Assembly: GCA_934141145.1 (NCBI GenBank)
Contig: CAKPCA010000026.1
Location: forward strand, 1 to 11,203
DNA length: 11,203 nt
Origin: an uncultured Bacilli bacterium
GTDB lineage: Bacteria > Bacillota_I > Bacilli_A > RF39 > UBA660
Reading direction: 5' to 3'
This document shows, in pieces, positions 1-5,439 of this stretch (the stretch's first letter is position 1; each line of letters begins with the position of its first letter). The position numbers and the translations under genes were made by a program. A model generated the notes under the pieces. That model saw only the letters and a program-made list of their open reading frames with translations, had not been told where the DNA came from and searched no databases.

Positions 1-94
1 TTTGAACCTATTTTTTTACTATTTTACTTATTTGTTATATCTATTTTTTTACTTTTAAACTAAATCTTTTACTATAATTCATTTTTTGTAATAT

Positions 95-1189
95 TTAAAT
101 TTCATAATTCAAGCACATTTTCTTATTTTTACCTTTAGACAAGTTATAATTTCTATACCTTTCATCTTCTGTTACATTTTCTAAAACTCTAAAAAAATCC
201 GGAAACATTATATTGTCATATTCACCTTCTACTTCTAATAAAGCAATATCATCAAATATATCTAATCTAAAATCAATATCATGATAACTAAAACAATATC
301 TTATTTTAGTAATTTCATTACCATCAAAAGAATTATATAAATAATCATAATCTTTTTCTGATATAACCTTTTCTTTTATTATTCTTTCACTTGTTTTATT
401 CGTGTTTGATTTAACCCTTAGATAATATAACTCCTCATCATCAAAGCTCATTTTTCTTACCATTATTTCTTCATTATTTTTAATATTATATTTTTGTTTC
501 ACTACAAATTTTCTCGAAATACTTTCTAATTTTTTATAATTAATACTATTTAAATCAATTAAATATTTATATTGCTTTTGAACATATGCATTACCTAGTA
601 TATTTGATATTTCTTTTATAACTTTTTCTATTTTATTTTCAAAATTTGTACTATTATCAATGATTCTTAAGTGAGGAAAACCTAAATATGATTCTAATAT
701 TTTATCATCAAGAATTATTGCTTCTTCTTTTCCTTCACTTCTTGCAGAGTTATTTTCAGTTGTGTAAAAGTCAGTACCCTTAGCTGCCGTTAATAAATGT
801 AAAGCACTATCATATCTTGCAAATAAATTTGATTTTGTAATATTAAATTCTTTCAATAATTTATCAAATTCATTTAATGGAACATATGCCATATTATCTA
901 TAATTCCTCTATCATATATAACTAATATATTTTTATTTTCATTTAAATTAATATATTCATCTATTAATTTTTCTTTTTCAAGTTGATGAGACAATATAAA
1001 TTTCTGAAAATCATACATATTTATTTTATTATCTCCAAAAGGTTTTATCCCCATATTTATTATTTCAGTCGCAGTCTCTGGTACAACTAATACCTCATAT
1101 CCTTTTTCAGTAAATACTTTTGATATTTTTGCTATTGCTGTGCTTTTTCCTGCACATGGTCCACCTGTTAATACTACTTTTTTTATCAT
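95..1189 (-). CDS. AAA_28 P-loop ATPase fused to CYTH-like domain
   Basis: This 364-residue protein has two domains. The N-terminal part (about 1-200) is a P-loop NTPase of the AAA_28 family, which also contains NadR-type ribosylnicotinamide kinases. Its Walker A is GGPCAGKST at residues 9-17 (Lys15), the Walker B-like strand ILVIYDRG is at 88-95, and LRIIDNST at 174-181 resembles a kinase C-terminal strand. The C-terminal part (about 205-350) looks like a CYTH/triphosphate-tunnel domain: Arg245, Lys260, Arg269, Arg297 and the acidic strand LLEVEGE at 317-323. The usual ExExK entry motif reads SISRK (223-227), so both metal-binding glutamates appear lost. AAA_28 plus CYTH is the architecture of the eukaryotic TTD14-type proteins. 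The ATG is supported by GGAGA at 1197-1201, 7 nt upstream. The gene lies 72 bp downstream of the Nudix regulator and shares its palindromic operator, so a role in NAD or nucleotide metabolism is inferred. The substrate is unknown. Confidence 0.85.
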   Translation of the reverse strand: MIKKVVLTGGPCAGKSTAIAKISKVFTEKGYEVLVVPETATEIINMGIKPFGDNKINMYDFQKFILSHQLEKEKLIDEYINLNENKNILVIYDRGIIDNMAYVPLNEFDKLLKEFNITKSNLFARYDSALHLLTAAKGTDFYTTENNSARSEGKEEAIILDDKILESYLGFPHLRIIDNSTNFENKIEKVIKEISNILGNAYVQKQYKYLIDLNSINYKKLESISRKFVVKQKYNIKNNEEIMVRKMSFDDEELYYLRVKSNTNKTSERIIKEKVISEKDYDYLYNSFDGNEITKIRYCFSYHDIDFRLDIFDDIALLEVEGEYDNIMFPDFFRVLENVTEDERYRNYNLSKGKNKKMCLNYEI

Positions 1190-1204
1190 AATTATTTCTC
1201 CAAT

Positions 1205-1233
1205 TCTTTATGTGTATTTTATACACATCTTAT
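1205..1233 (-). promoter_or_regulatory. Predicted NrtR operator/promoter of AAA_28-CYTH gene
   Basis: A palindrome with 7-bp arms and a 3-nt centre (TGTGTAT-TTT-ATACACA) occupies 1211-1227; flanking bases 1210 and 1228 extend the arms to 8 bp. It ends 21 nt before the start codon. At the same geometry as upstream of nrtR, a TAAAGA -10-like box (1205-1210) and a poor -35-like box ATAAGA (1228-1233) flank it with 17-nt spacing. The operator match is strong and the promoter match is weak, so the gene may also be read through from nrtR. Confidence 0.65.
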
Positions 1234-1243
1234 CTATTTATAA

Positions 1244-1261
1244 AAATGCATATATGCATTT
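1244..1261. repeat. 18-bp perfect palindrome abutting nrtR stop
   Basis: AAATGCATA is followed directly by its own reverse complement TATGCATTT, and the palindrome touches the TAG stop of the nrtR gene (1262-1264). Read on the minus strand it can fold into a 7-bp stem with a TATA loop followed by TTATAAA. It may be a weak attenuator or terminator between the two genes, or a second protein-binding site. The stem is AT-rich and the T-tract short, so termination would be inefficient. Confidence 0.45.
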
Positions 1262-1909
1262 CTATTTAAATTTATATAATTTAGCTGGCTTATTTCCATC
1301 AAATTTTTTTTCTTTTAGTGTATCTTCAATTAAATCTAAATTTAAAAGTTTTTTTCTAAAATTCCTTCTATCAAGCTTTTCCCCTAAAATTGTTTCATAA
1401 ACCTTTTGAAGTTCTGGTAAAGTAAACTCACTTGGAAATAAATCTTTTAAAAAGTCCTTTTCATATATTTTTTCTTTTAATTTATTAATTGCATCGTTTA
1501 ATATTTCATTGTGATCATATGCAAGCATTGGAATACATTTAATACTAAACCAATCTGCATTACTTGTTTTTAAAGTTTCTTTTATTAATGATACCTTTTC
1601 TCTATCAATAACACCTATGTAACCTACTGCAACCATTCTAAATACTGGTGAACGATTTAATTTTCCATAAACATTAAACATATCTAATTTAATATTTTCA
1701 ATACCTGTTTTTTCCTTTAACTCCCTTTTTAAACCATCAATTAAATCTTCATTATTATATAATGCACCACCTACAAGTGCCCAATAATCTTTATAAGGAT
1801 TATTTTTTCTTTTAATAAGTAAAATCTTAGTAATCCCATCCTCTACAGTAAAGATTGTACTTATTAAGTGAATTCCTTGATTTTTATATAAAGGATTATT
1901 TACTTCCAT
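1262..1909 (-). CDS. nrtR: NrtR-type Nudix-related transcriptional regulator of NAD metabolism
   Basis: This 215-residue protein has the two-part build of the NrtR family: an N-terminal Nudix-fold domain (about 12-145) that senses ADP-ribose, and a C-terminal winged helix (about 150-215) that binds DNA. NrtR proteins repress NAD biosynthesis or salvage genes. The Nudix box spans 48-70: Gly48, Glu54, Arg62, Glu63, Leu64, Glu66, Gly69 and Ile70 are in place, but the second Glu of the EE pair is Lys67. The domain is therefore probably a sensor rather than an active hydrolase. The C-terminal motifs FTLPELQKVYE (162-172) and LDRRNFRKKL (179-188) are characteristic, as is the tail KPAKLYKF. ATG is preceded by GGTGAT. 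A consensus promoter whose spacer is exactly a palindrome predicts autoregulation. The next gene downstream carries the same site. Confidence 0.88.
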   Translation of the reverse strand: MEVNNPLYKNQGIHLISTIFTVEDGITKILLIKRKNNPYKDYWALVGGALYNNEDLIDGLKRELKEKTGIENIKLDMFNVYGKLNRSPVFRMVAVGYIGVIDREKVSLIKETLKTSNADWFSIKCIPMLAYDHNEILNDAINKLKEKIYEKDFLKDLFPSEFTLPELQKVYETILGEKLDRRNFRKKLLNLDLIEDTLKEKKFDGNKPAKLYKFK

Positions 1910-1924
1910 GTTATCACCAATTTC

Positions 1925-1953
1925 ATTATATGTGTATTTTGTACACTTGTCAA
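1925..1953 (-). promoter_or_regulatory. nrtR promoter with embedded NrtR operator
   Basis: On the minus strand a perfect TTGACA (1948-1953) and a perfect TATAAT (1925-1930) are separated by exactly 17 nt (1931-1947). The whole spacer is the palindrome-like site, with GTGTA/TACAC arms in TGTGTATTTTGTACACT. Fifteen of 17 positions match the site at 1211-1227, and both lie 21 nt before their start codons. A repressor bound here would block RNA polymerase, so the layout implies negative autoregulation. Confidence 0.82.
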
Positions 1954-1954
1954 G

Positions 1955-1980
1955 TAAAAAAAGAAAAATTTAATTTTCTT
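1955..1980 (-). terminator. Weak AT-rich intrinsic terminator of 34-aa-repeat gene
   Basis: On the minus strand AAGAAAA (1974-1980) can pair with TTTTCTT (1961-1967), followed by a run of T. The stem overlaps the last codons and stop of the repeat-protein gene and ends just before the nrtR -35 box. It has a single G-C pair, so it is only a modest terminator candidate. Confidence 0.35.
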
Positions 1981-4006
1981 TTCTTTCATTATTTGTATCC
2001 GGAGTAAATCTAAGTACAGCAGTATCTGACTTTACATCTGCATCTTTTCCTAACTTTTGTTTTAACTCTTTTAAGTACATTTTAAATTCTGTAATATCTG
2101 AAATTTTTTTCATATTTTCACTATGATTTACAAAATTCTGTCCTTTTTTAAATTCTATGTATGCTTCTTTCATTAATTGTATTTGTTCTTCTGTTGTTCT
2201 TGTCTTTAATACAATAGAATCTACTGCTATTTCATATGCATATCCATTGTAATCACATGCTTTTAAAGCTTTCATTAATTGTATTTGTTCTTCTGTTGTT
2301 CTTGCCTTTAATACATCAGGAGCGACTGCTACTATATATGCATATTGATTGTAATCACATGCTTTTAAGGCTTTCATTAATTGTATTTGTTCTTCTGTTG
2401 TTCTTTTAAATAATACATTAGGATCTATCGCTATATTACATGCATATTCATTATAATCACATGTTTTTAAAGCTTCCATTAATTGTATTTGTTCTTCTGT
2501 TGTTCTTTTCAGTAATACATTAGGATATACTGCTATGTTATATGCATTTTCATTGTAATCATATGCTTTTAAAGCTTTCATTAATTGTATTTGTTCTTCT
2601 GTTGTTCTTGCAGGATCTACTGCTACTTTATATGCATATTCATTATAATCGCATGCTTTTAAGACTTTCATTAATTGTATTTGGTCTTCTGTTGTTCTTT
2701 TCAGTAATACATTAGGATCTACTGCTACTCTATATGCATATTGATTGTAATCACATGCTTTTAAGGCTTTCATTAATTGTATTTGGTCTTCTGTTGTTAT
2801 TTTAAATAATACATTAAGATTTACTGCTATGTCATATGCATATTCATTATAATCACAAGTTTTTAAGGCTTTCATTAATTGTATTTGTTCTTCTGTTGTT
2901 CTTGTATTTAATACATCAAAATTTCTTGCTATGTTATATGCATATTCACTATAATCGCATGCTTTTAAAGATTTCATTAATTGTATTTGGTCTTCTGTTG
3001 TTCTTGTTTGTAATACAATAGGATCTACTACAACATTATATGCACATTCATTGTAATCACAAGCCTTTAAGGCTTTCATTAATTGTATTTGGTCTTCTGT
3101 TGTTCTTGTTTGTAATACATCAAAATTTCTTGCTATGTTATATGCATATTCATTATAATCACAAGCTTTTAAGGCTTTCATTAATTGTATTTGGTCTTCT
3201 GTTGTTCTTGTATTTAATACAGCAAGATTCACTGCTACTTTATATGCATATTCATTATAATCACAAGCTTTTAAGGCTTTCATTAATTGTATTTGGTCTT
3301 CTGTTGTTCTTGCATTTAATACATCAAAACCTCCTGCTAATAAATATGCATATTCGTTGTAATCGCATACTTTTAAAGCTTTCATTAATTTTATTTGGTC
3401 TTCTGTTGTTCTTGTCTTTAATACAGCAAGACTCACTGCTATTCCATATGTATATCCATTGTAATCACATACTTTTAAGGCTTTCATTAATTTTATTTGG
3501 TCTTCTATTGTTCTTGCTTTTAATACAGCAAGATTCACTGCTATGTTATATGCACATGCATTGTAATCACATGCTTTTAAGCCCTTCATTAATTGTATTT
3601 GTTCTTTTGTTGTTTTTGTCTTTAATACATTACGGCCTACTGCTATTTTACATGCATATTCATTGTAACCACAATTTTTCAAAGCTTTCATCAATTGTAT
3701 TTGTTCTTCTGTTGTTCTTGTCTTTAATACATCAGGATCTACTGCTACCTTATATGCATATTCATTATAATCACATGCTTTTAAGGCTTTCATCAATTGT
3801 ACTTGTTCTTCTGTTGTTCTTGTCTTTAATATAGCAGGATCTACTGCTATTTTACATGCATATTCATTATAGTCTAACTTTTTTAATGTTTCAAAAATTT
3901 TTGTTCTTTTTTCTATAGACATATTATCTGTTTTTTTTATAAATATTTTTAGAAAATTTACATCTGTTATTTTATTTGATAAAACTTCCATCATCTCAAT
4001 CTTCAC
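1970..4006 (-). CDS. Alpha-solenoid-like protein with 17 x 34-residue repeats
   Basis: I do not recognise a named family. The 678-residue protein has a short N-terminal cap (1-43), 17 tandem repeats (44-617) and a 61-residue lysine-rich tail (618-678). The repeat is about 34 residues: a C-D-Y-N-E-Y-A-Y helix start, a variable A-V-D-P-x-V-L segment, then T-T-E-E-Q-I-Q-L-M-K-A-L-K-A. Two short helices per unit suggest a right-handed solenoid like TPR, HEAT or other 34-residue scaffolds, but the consensus is none of these as I know them. No signal peptide or membrane segment is seen, and a Cys opens nearly every repeat, so a cytosolic scaffold or binding protein is the best guess. Repeat 13 lacks four residues. 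The start is GTG, chosen because GAGGTG at 4015-4020 lies 8 nt before it; the nearest ATG (residue 5) is too far away. The 95-aa gene upstream has a related T/D-x-E-x-Q-L-x-L-L-K motif. Confidence 0.8.
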   Translation of the reverse strand: MKIEMMEVLSNKITDVNFLKIFIKKTDNMSIEKRTKIFETLKKLDYNEYACKIAVDPAILKTRTTEEQVQLMKALKACDYNEYAYKVAVDPDVLKTRTTEEQIQLMKALKNCGYNEYACKIAVGRNVLKTKTTKEQIQLMKGLKACDYNACAYNIAVNLAVLKARTIEDQIKLMKALKVCDYNGYTYGIAVSLAVLKTRTTEDQIKLMKALKVCDYNEYAYLLAGGFDVLNARTTEDQIQLMKALKACDYNEYAYKVAVNLAVLNTRTTEDQIQLMKALKACDYNEYAYNIARNFDVLQTRTTEDQIQLMKALKACDYNECAYNVVVDPIVLQTRTTEDQIQLMKSLKACDYSEYAYNIARNFDVLNTRTTEEQIQLMKALKTCDYNEYAYDIAVNLNVLFKITTEDQIQLMKALKACDYNQYAYRVAVDPNVLLKRTTEDQIQLMKVLKACDYNEYAYKVAVDPARTTEEQIQLMKALKAYDYNENAYNIAVYPNVLLKRTTEEQIQLMEALKTCDYNEYACNIAIDPNVLFKRTTEEQIQLMKALKACDYNQYAYIVAVAPDVLKARTTEEQIQLMKALKACDYNGYAYEIAVDSIVLKTRTTEEQIQLMKEAYIEFKKGQNFVNHSENMKKISDITEFKMYLKELKQKLGKDADVKSDTAVLRFTPDTNNERKEN
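2156..3877 (-). repeat. Tandem array of 17 coding repeats, 102 bp each
   Basis: The array encodes residues 44-617 of the solenoid protein: sixteen 102-bp units and one 90-bp unit (repeat 13, with a 12-bp in-frame deletion near 2611). Neighbouring units are highly similar at DNA level, and some blocks recur in alternation: the A-R-N-F-D-V-L variant in repeats 8 and 10, N-L-A-V-L in 4 and 7. This points to expansion by unequal recombination or slippage. All length changes seen keep the frame. Confidence 0.95.
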
Positions 4007-4014
4007 TTTATTTT

Positions 4015-4020
4015 CACCTC
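4015..4020 (-). promoter_or_regulatory. Ribosome binding site selecting the GTG start
   Basis: GAGGTG on the minus strand is 8 nt from the GTG codon at 4004-4006 and 20 nt from the first in-frame ATG. This spacing supports the non-ATG start of the repeat protein. Confidence 0.7.
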
Positions 4021-4030
4021 TTGGGTCACT

Positions 4031-4059
4031 ATTATATAATTTTTTATTGTCTGGTGCAA
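4031..4059 (-). promoter_or_regulatory. Candidate promoter of 34-aa-repeat gene
   Basis: A perfect TATAAT at 4031-4036 lies 25 nt upstream of the GTG. The best -35 box at 17-nt spacing is TTGCAC (4054-4059), which keeps only the TTG of the consensus. The -10 is convincing and the -35 weak. Confidence 0.5.
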
Positions 4060-4095
4060 TAAAAATTTACTTTTTTCTTATTTTTTCTTATTCTT

Positions 4096-4199
4096 TCATT
4101 TTCTTCTTATTTTATATTTTTTTGATAGTGTTATTACATTAATCCCCTTTTTCTTGCTTTATAAATATTAATTTTATCTTGATAAGTTAATTTTTCCAT
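4096..4199 (-). pseudogene. Degenerate IS3-type transposase OrfA N-terminal remnant
   Basis: From ATG at 4197-4199 the frame reads MEKLTYQDKINIYKARKRGL, like the start of the helix-turn-helix of IS3-family OrfA proteins (K-L-T-x-x-D-K-I-x-I-Y-x-x-R-K-x-G). It hits TAA TAA at 4131-4136. A different frame over the same stretch continues with ITLSKKYKI, which resembles the next part of that helix-turn-helix (T-L-S-x-K-Y-x-I), and ends at a TGA at 4096-4098. A frameshifted fragment of about 35 codons is the simplest reading. No orfB or terminal inverted repeats were seen nearby. The match is from memory of the family and the fragment is short. Confidence 0.45.
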
Positions 4200-4201
4200 A
4201 T

Positions 4202-4235
4202 AAAAACCTCGTTTCTATTTTGATCAGGAAACGAG
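4202..4235 (-). terminator. Intrinsic terminator of 95-aa gene
   Basis: CTCGTTTC (4208-4215) pairs with GAAACGAG (4228-4235) in an 8-bp stem with a 12-nt loop. On the minus strand it is followed by GTTTTTA, 13 nt after the TAG stop of the 95-aa gene. A T-rich run also follows on the plus strand, so it could work in both directions. Confidence 0.8.
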
Positions 4236-4248
4236 ATTTTTATATTCA

Positions 4249-4536
4249 CTACATTCTACTTAGTATTTCTGGATCAGTTACGACTTCTATTACTTCTTTT
4301 TCTGGTTGTAGTGTTTTAAGTAATTCTAATTGTTTTTCTGGATCACTTGAACAAGCTTTTTGTTCTGCTGCTCTTATTATTTTAAGTAATTTTAATTGTT
4401 CTTCTGGATCACTTGAATAAACTTTTCTAGATTCTGCTAAAGCTATTTCAGTACTAACATTAAGATTAAATTTTTTAGCTCTACTAAGGCAACTTTCTAA
4501 CTTTTCAAGTTTAATTTTTTCTTCATTTTCTACCAT
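4249..4536 (-). CDS. Small helical protein with two 22-aa repeats
   Basis: This 95-residue protein belongs to no family I recognise. It is charged and predicted helical, with no signal peptide or membrane segment. Two 22-residue repeats lie at about 39-60 and 61-82, each built on a S-S-D-P-E-x-Q-L-x-L-L-K core. The core resembles the T-T-E-E-Q-I-Q-L-M-K part of the 34-residue repeats of the downstream gene, which suggests a related solenoid fold or shared ancestry. I placed the start at ATG 4534-4536, because AAGGGG at 4545-4550 lies 8 nt before it. An in-frame ATG 17 codons earlier has no ribosome site and would overlap the promoter. The gene has its own promoter and terminator, so it is a monocistronic unit next to the large repeat gene. 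Confidence 0.7.
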   Translation of the reverse strand: MVENEEKIKLEKLESCLSRAKKFNLNVSTEIALAESRKVYSSDPEEQLKLLKIIRAAEQKACSSDPEKQLELLKTLQPEKEVIEVVTDPEILSRM

Positions 4537-4544
4537 TCTAACAT

Positions 4545-4550
4545 CCCCTT
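4545..4550 (-). promoter_or_regulatory. Ribosome binding site deciding the 95-aa start
   Basis: AAGGGG on the minus strand is 8 nt from the ATG at 4534-4536. It selects this start over the longer reading beginning at 4587. Confidence 0.7.
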
Positions 4551-4567
4551 TCTTGGATTTGCATATT

Positions 4568-4595
4568 ATTTTACATAAAAAATTCAATTTGTCAA
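4568..4595 (-). promoter_or_regulatory. Sigma-A promoter of 95-aa gene
   Basis: TTGACA (4590-4595) and TAAAAT (4568-4573) are separated by 16 nt, giving a perfect -35 and a five-of-six -10. The ribosome site follows about 18 nt downstream. The promoter sits in the short gap after the stop of the membrane-protein gene. Confidence 0.72.
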
Positions 4596-4613
4596 GTTTT
4601 TAATATGACTTTT

Positions 4614-5282
4614 TTATATTTTACTTTTCTGGCAAATAAGAGTAATTTTTTCCCATTTTTCTTGATTTTTTAATTTTCTTTCTAATTCTTTTATTTGATC
4701 TAAAGAGTAATTATCTAAGGTATTTATATTTATACCATCATTTATACCCAAATCTTTATAAAAATTAATATTACTACTAAATTCTGGTAATTCTTCTCTA
4801 ATAGATAAATATATAGAATACTTTTCTATTTCACTAATTATAGAATCTAATTCGCTCTTGTCATATCCATACTTTTCAATCATATAATTACTAACCCCTA
4901 TAGTGGATATACATAAAGCAAACACTGCGCCAATTATTACATAATATTTTATATCATATTTCTCACAAATAAAGTTCCTCAAAGTCGCCGTTAACGAAGC
5001 AGACCACATTCCACTGTATCCTATTTTTTTTATCTTATAAACGAAAGTAAGAAGATTTTTATAATTTTCCATTGTCTGCAATGAAACGGAATCATTTCTA
5101 TTCTTTGCTTGGTTCAACATATCATCTAATATCTTTCTCTCTATATAGTCTTTTTCATCACAACTTACACACTTTATCTCATGAGTACTACCATCCAAAT
5201 ATGTAATAACAATTGTATTATTAATTATTTTATAATTATCTATTAAATTTGATAATTCACCACCATCATATCCATATTTCAT
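4614..5282 (-). CDS. Unrecognised single-pass membrane protein
   Basis: I do not recognise a family for these 222 residues. One strong hydrophobic segment is visible at about 112-134 (YYVIIGAVFALCISTIGV and flanks). Roughly 110 residues precede it and about 90 follow. The N-terminal part carries a beta-rich stretch (IINNTIVITYLDGSTHEIKC, about 19-38) and a helical segment. The C-terminal part is acidic and helical, ending in a charged helix (about 194-213). Both halves contain a similar short motif, KYGYDGGEL at 2-10 and KYGYDKSEL at 137-145, which hints at an internal duplication. There is no signal peptide. The start is supported by AGGGAG upstream and a consensus promoter. Topology cannot be settled from the sequence alone. 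Confidence 0.72.
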   Translation of the reverse strand: MKYGYDGGELSNLIDNYKIINNTIVITYLDGSTHEIKCVSCDEKDYIERKILDDMLNQAKNRNDSVSLQTMENYKNLLTFVYKIKKIGYSGMWSASLTATLRNFICEKYDIKYYVIIGAVFALCISTIGVSNYMIEKYGYDKSELDSIISEIEKYSIYLSIREELPEFSSNINFYKDLGINDGININTLDNYSLDQIKELERKLKNQEKWEKITLICQKSKI

Positions 5283-5439
5283 CTTAATTTTTCTCCCTTT
5301 ACAGGCGAATATTATACAATAATAATAATAATTGTCAATAATTTTGGAGGCAATTATTCAAAATTAAATAAAATAGTAGAATTTTTGAACAAATTAATTT
5401 TTTTATAATAATGCCTTTTCTAATAATAAAACTTCAGCT
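5283..5439. other. Intergenic gap between small helical protein and membrane protein
   Basis: Apart from the promoter and ribosome site of the membrane-protein gene at its left end, I see no gene here. The rest is AT-rich with no strong hairpin, so the end of the ABC-F transcript is not marked by a clear intrinsic terminator. A GGAGG on the plus strand (5346-5350) has no start codon or open frame behind it. Confidence 0.5.
5311..5338 (-). promoter_or_regulatory. Sigma-A promoter with (AAT)5 spacer
   Basis: TTGACA (5333-5338) and TATAAT (5311-5316) are both perfect and 16 nt apart. Fifteen of the 16 spacer bases are five AAT units (5318-5332, plus-strand reading). ACAAT (5316-5320) and ATTGT (5331-5335) form an inverted repeat across it. 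It drives the single-pass membrane protein gene. Confidence 0.8.

Noticed and set aside
1..94. Possible terminator after the AAA_28-CYTH gene
   Set aside because: The stretch is A/T-rich with T runs, but I found no stable stem. The gene end is left without an assigned terminator.
1140..1400. Plus-strand 86-codon frame across the nrtR and AAA_28-CYTH genes
   Set aside because: It is antisense to two well-supported genes and overlaps the operator. It has no recognisable product.
3040..3834. Plus-strand open frame of 264 codons, Leu-rich and repeated
   Set aside because: It is the antisense shadow of the 102-bp coding repeats. It has no ribosome site, and its periodicity comes from the minus-strand gene.
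2156..3877. Possible CRISPR or other non-coding array
   Set aside because: The period is 102 bp, there are no unique spacers, and every unit is an in-frame protein repeat.
2156..3877. TAL-effector-like DNA-binding repeats (also 33-35 residues)
   Set aside because: Length and an E-Q-hydrophobic stretch are similar, but the TAL core and its di-residue pattern are absent and three clusters vary instead of one. Not supported without a structural comparison.
4537..4587. Seventeen-codon N-terminal extension of the 95-aa protein
   Set aside because: The earlier ATG has no ribosome site, and the extension overlaps the -10 box and probable transcription start.
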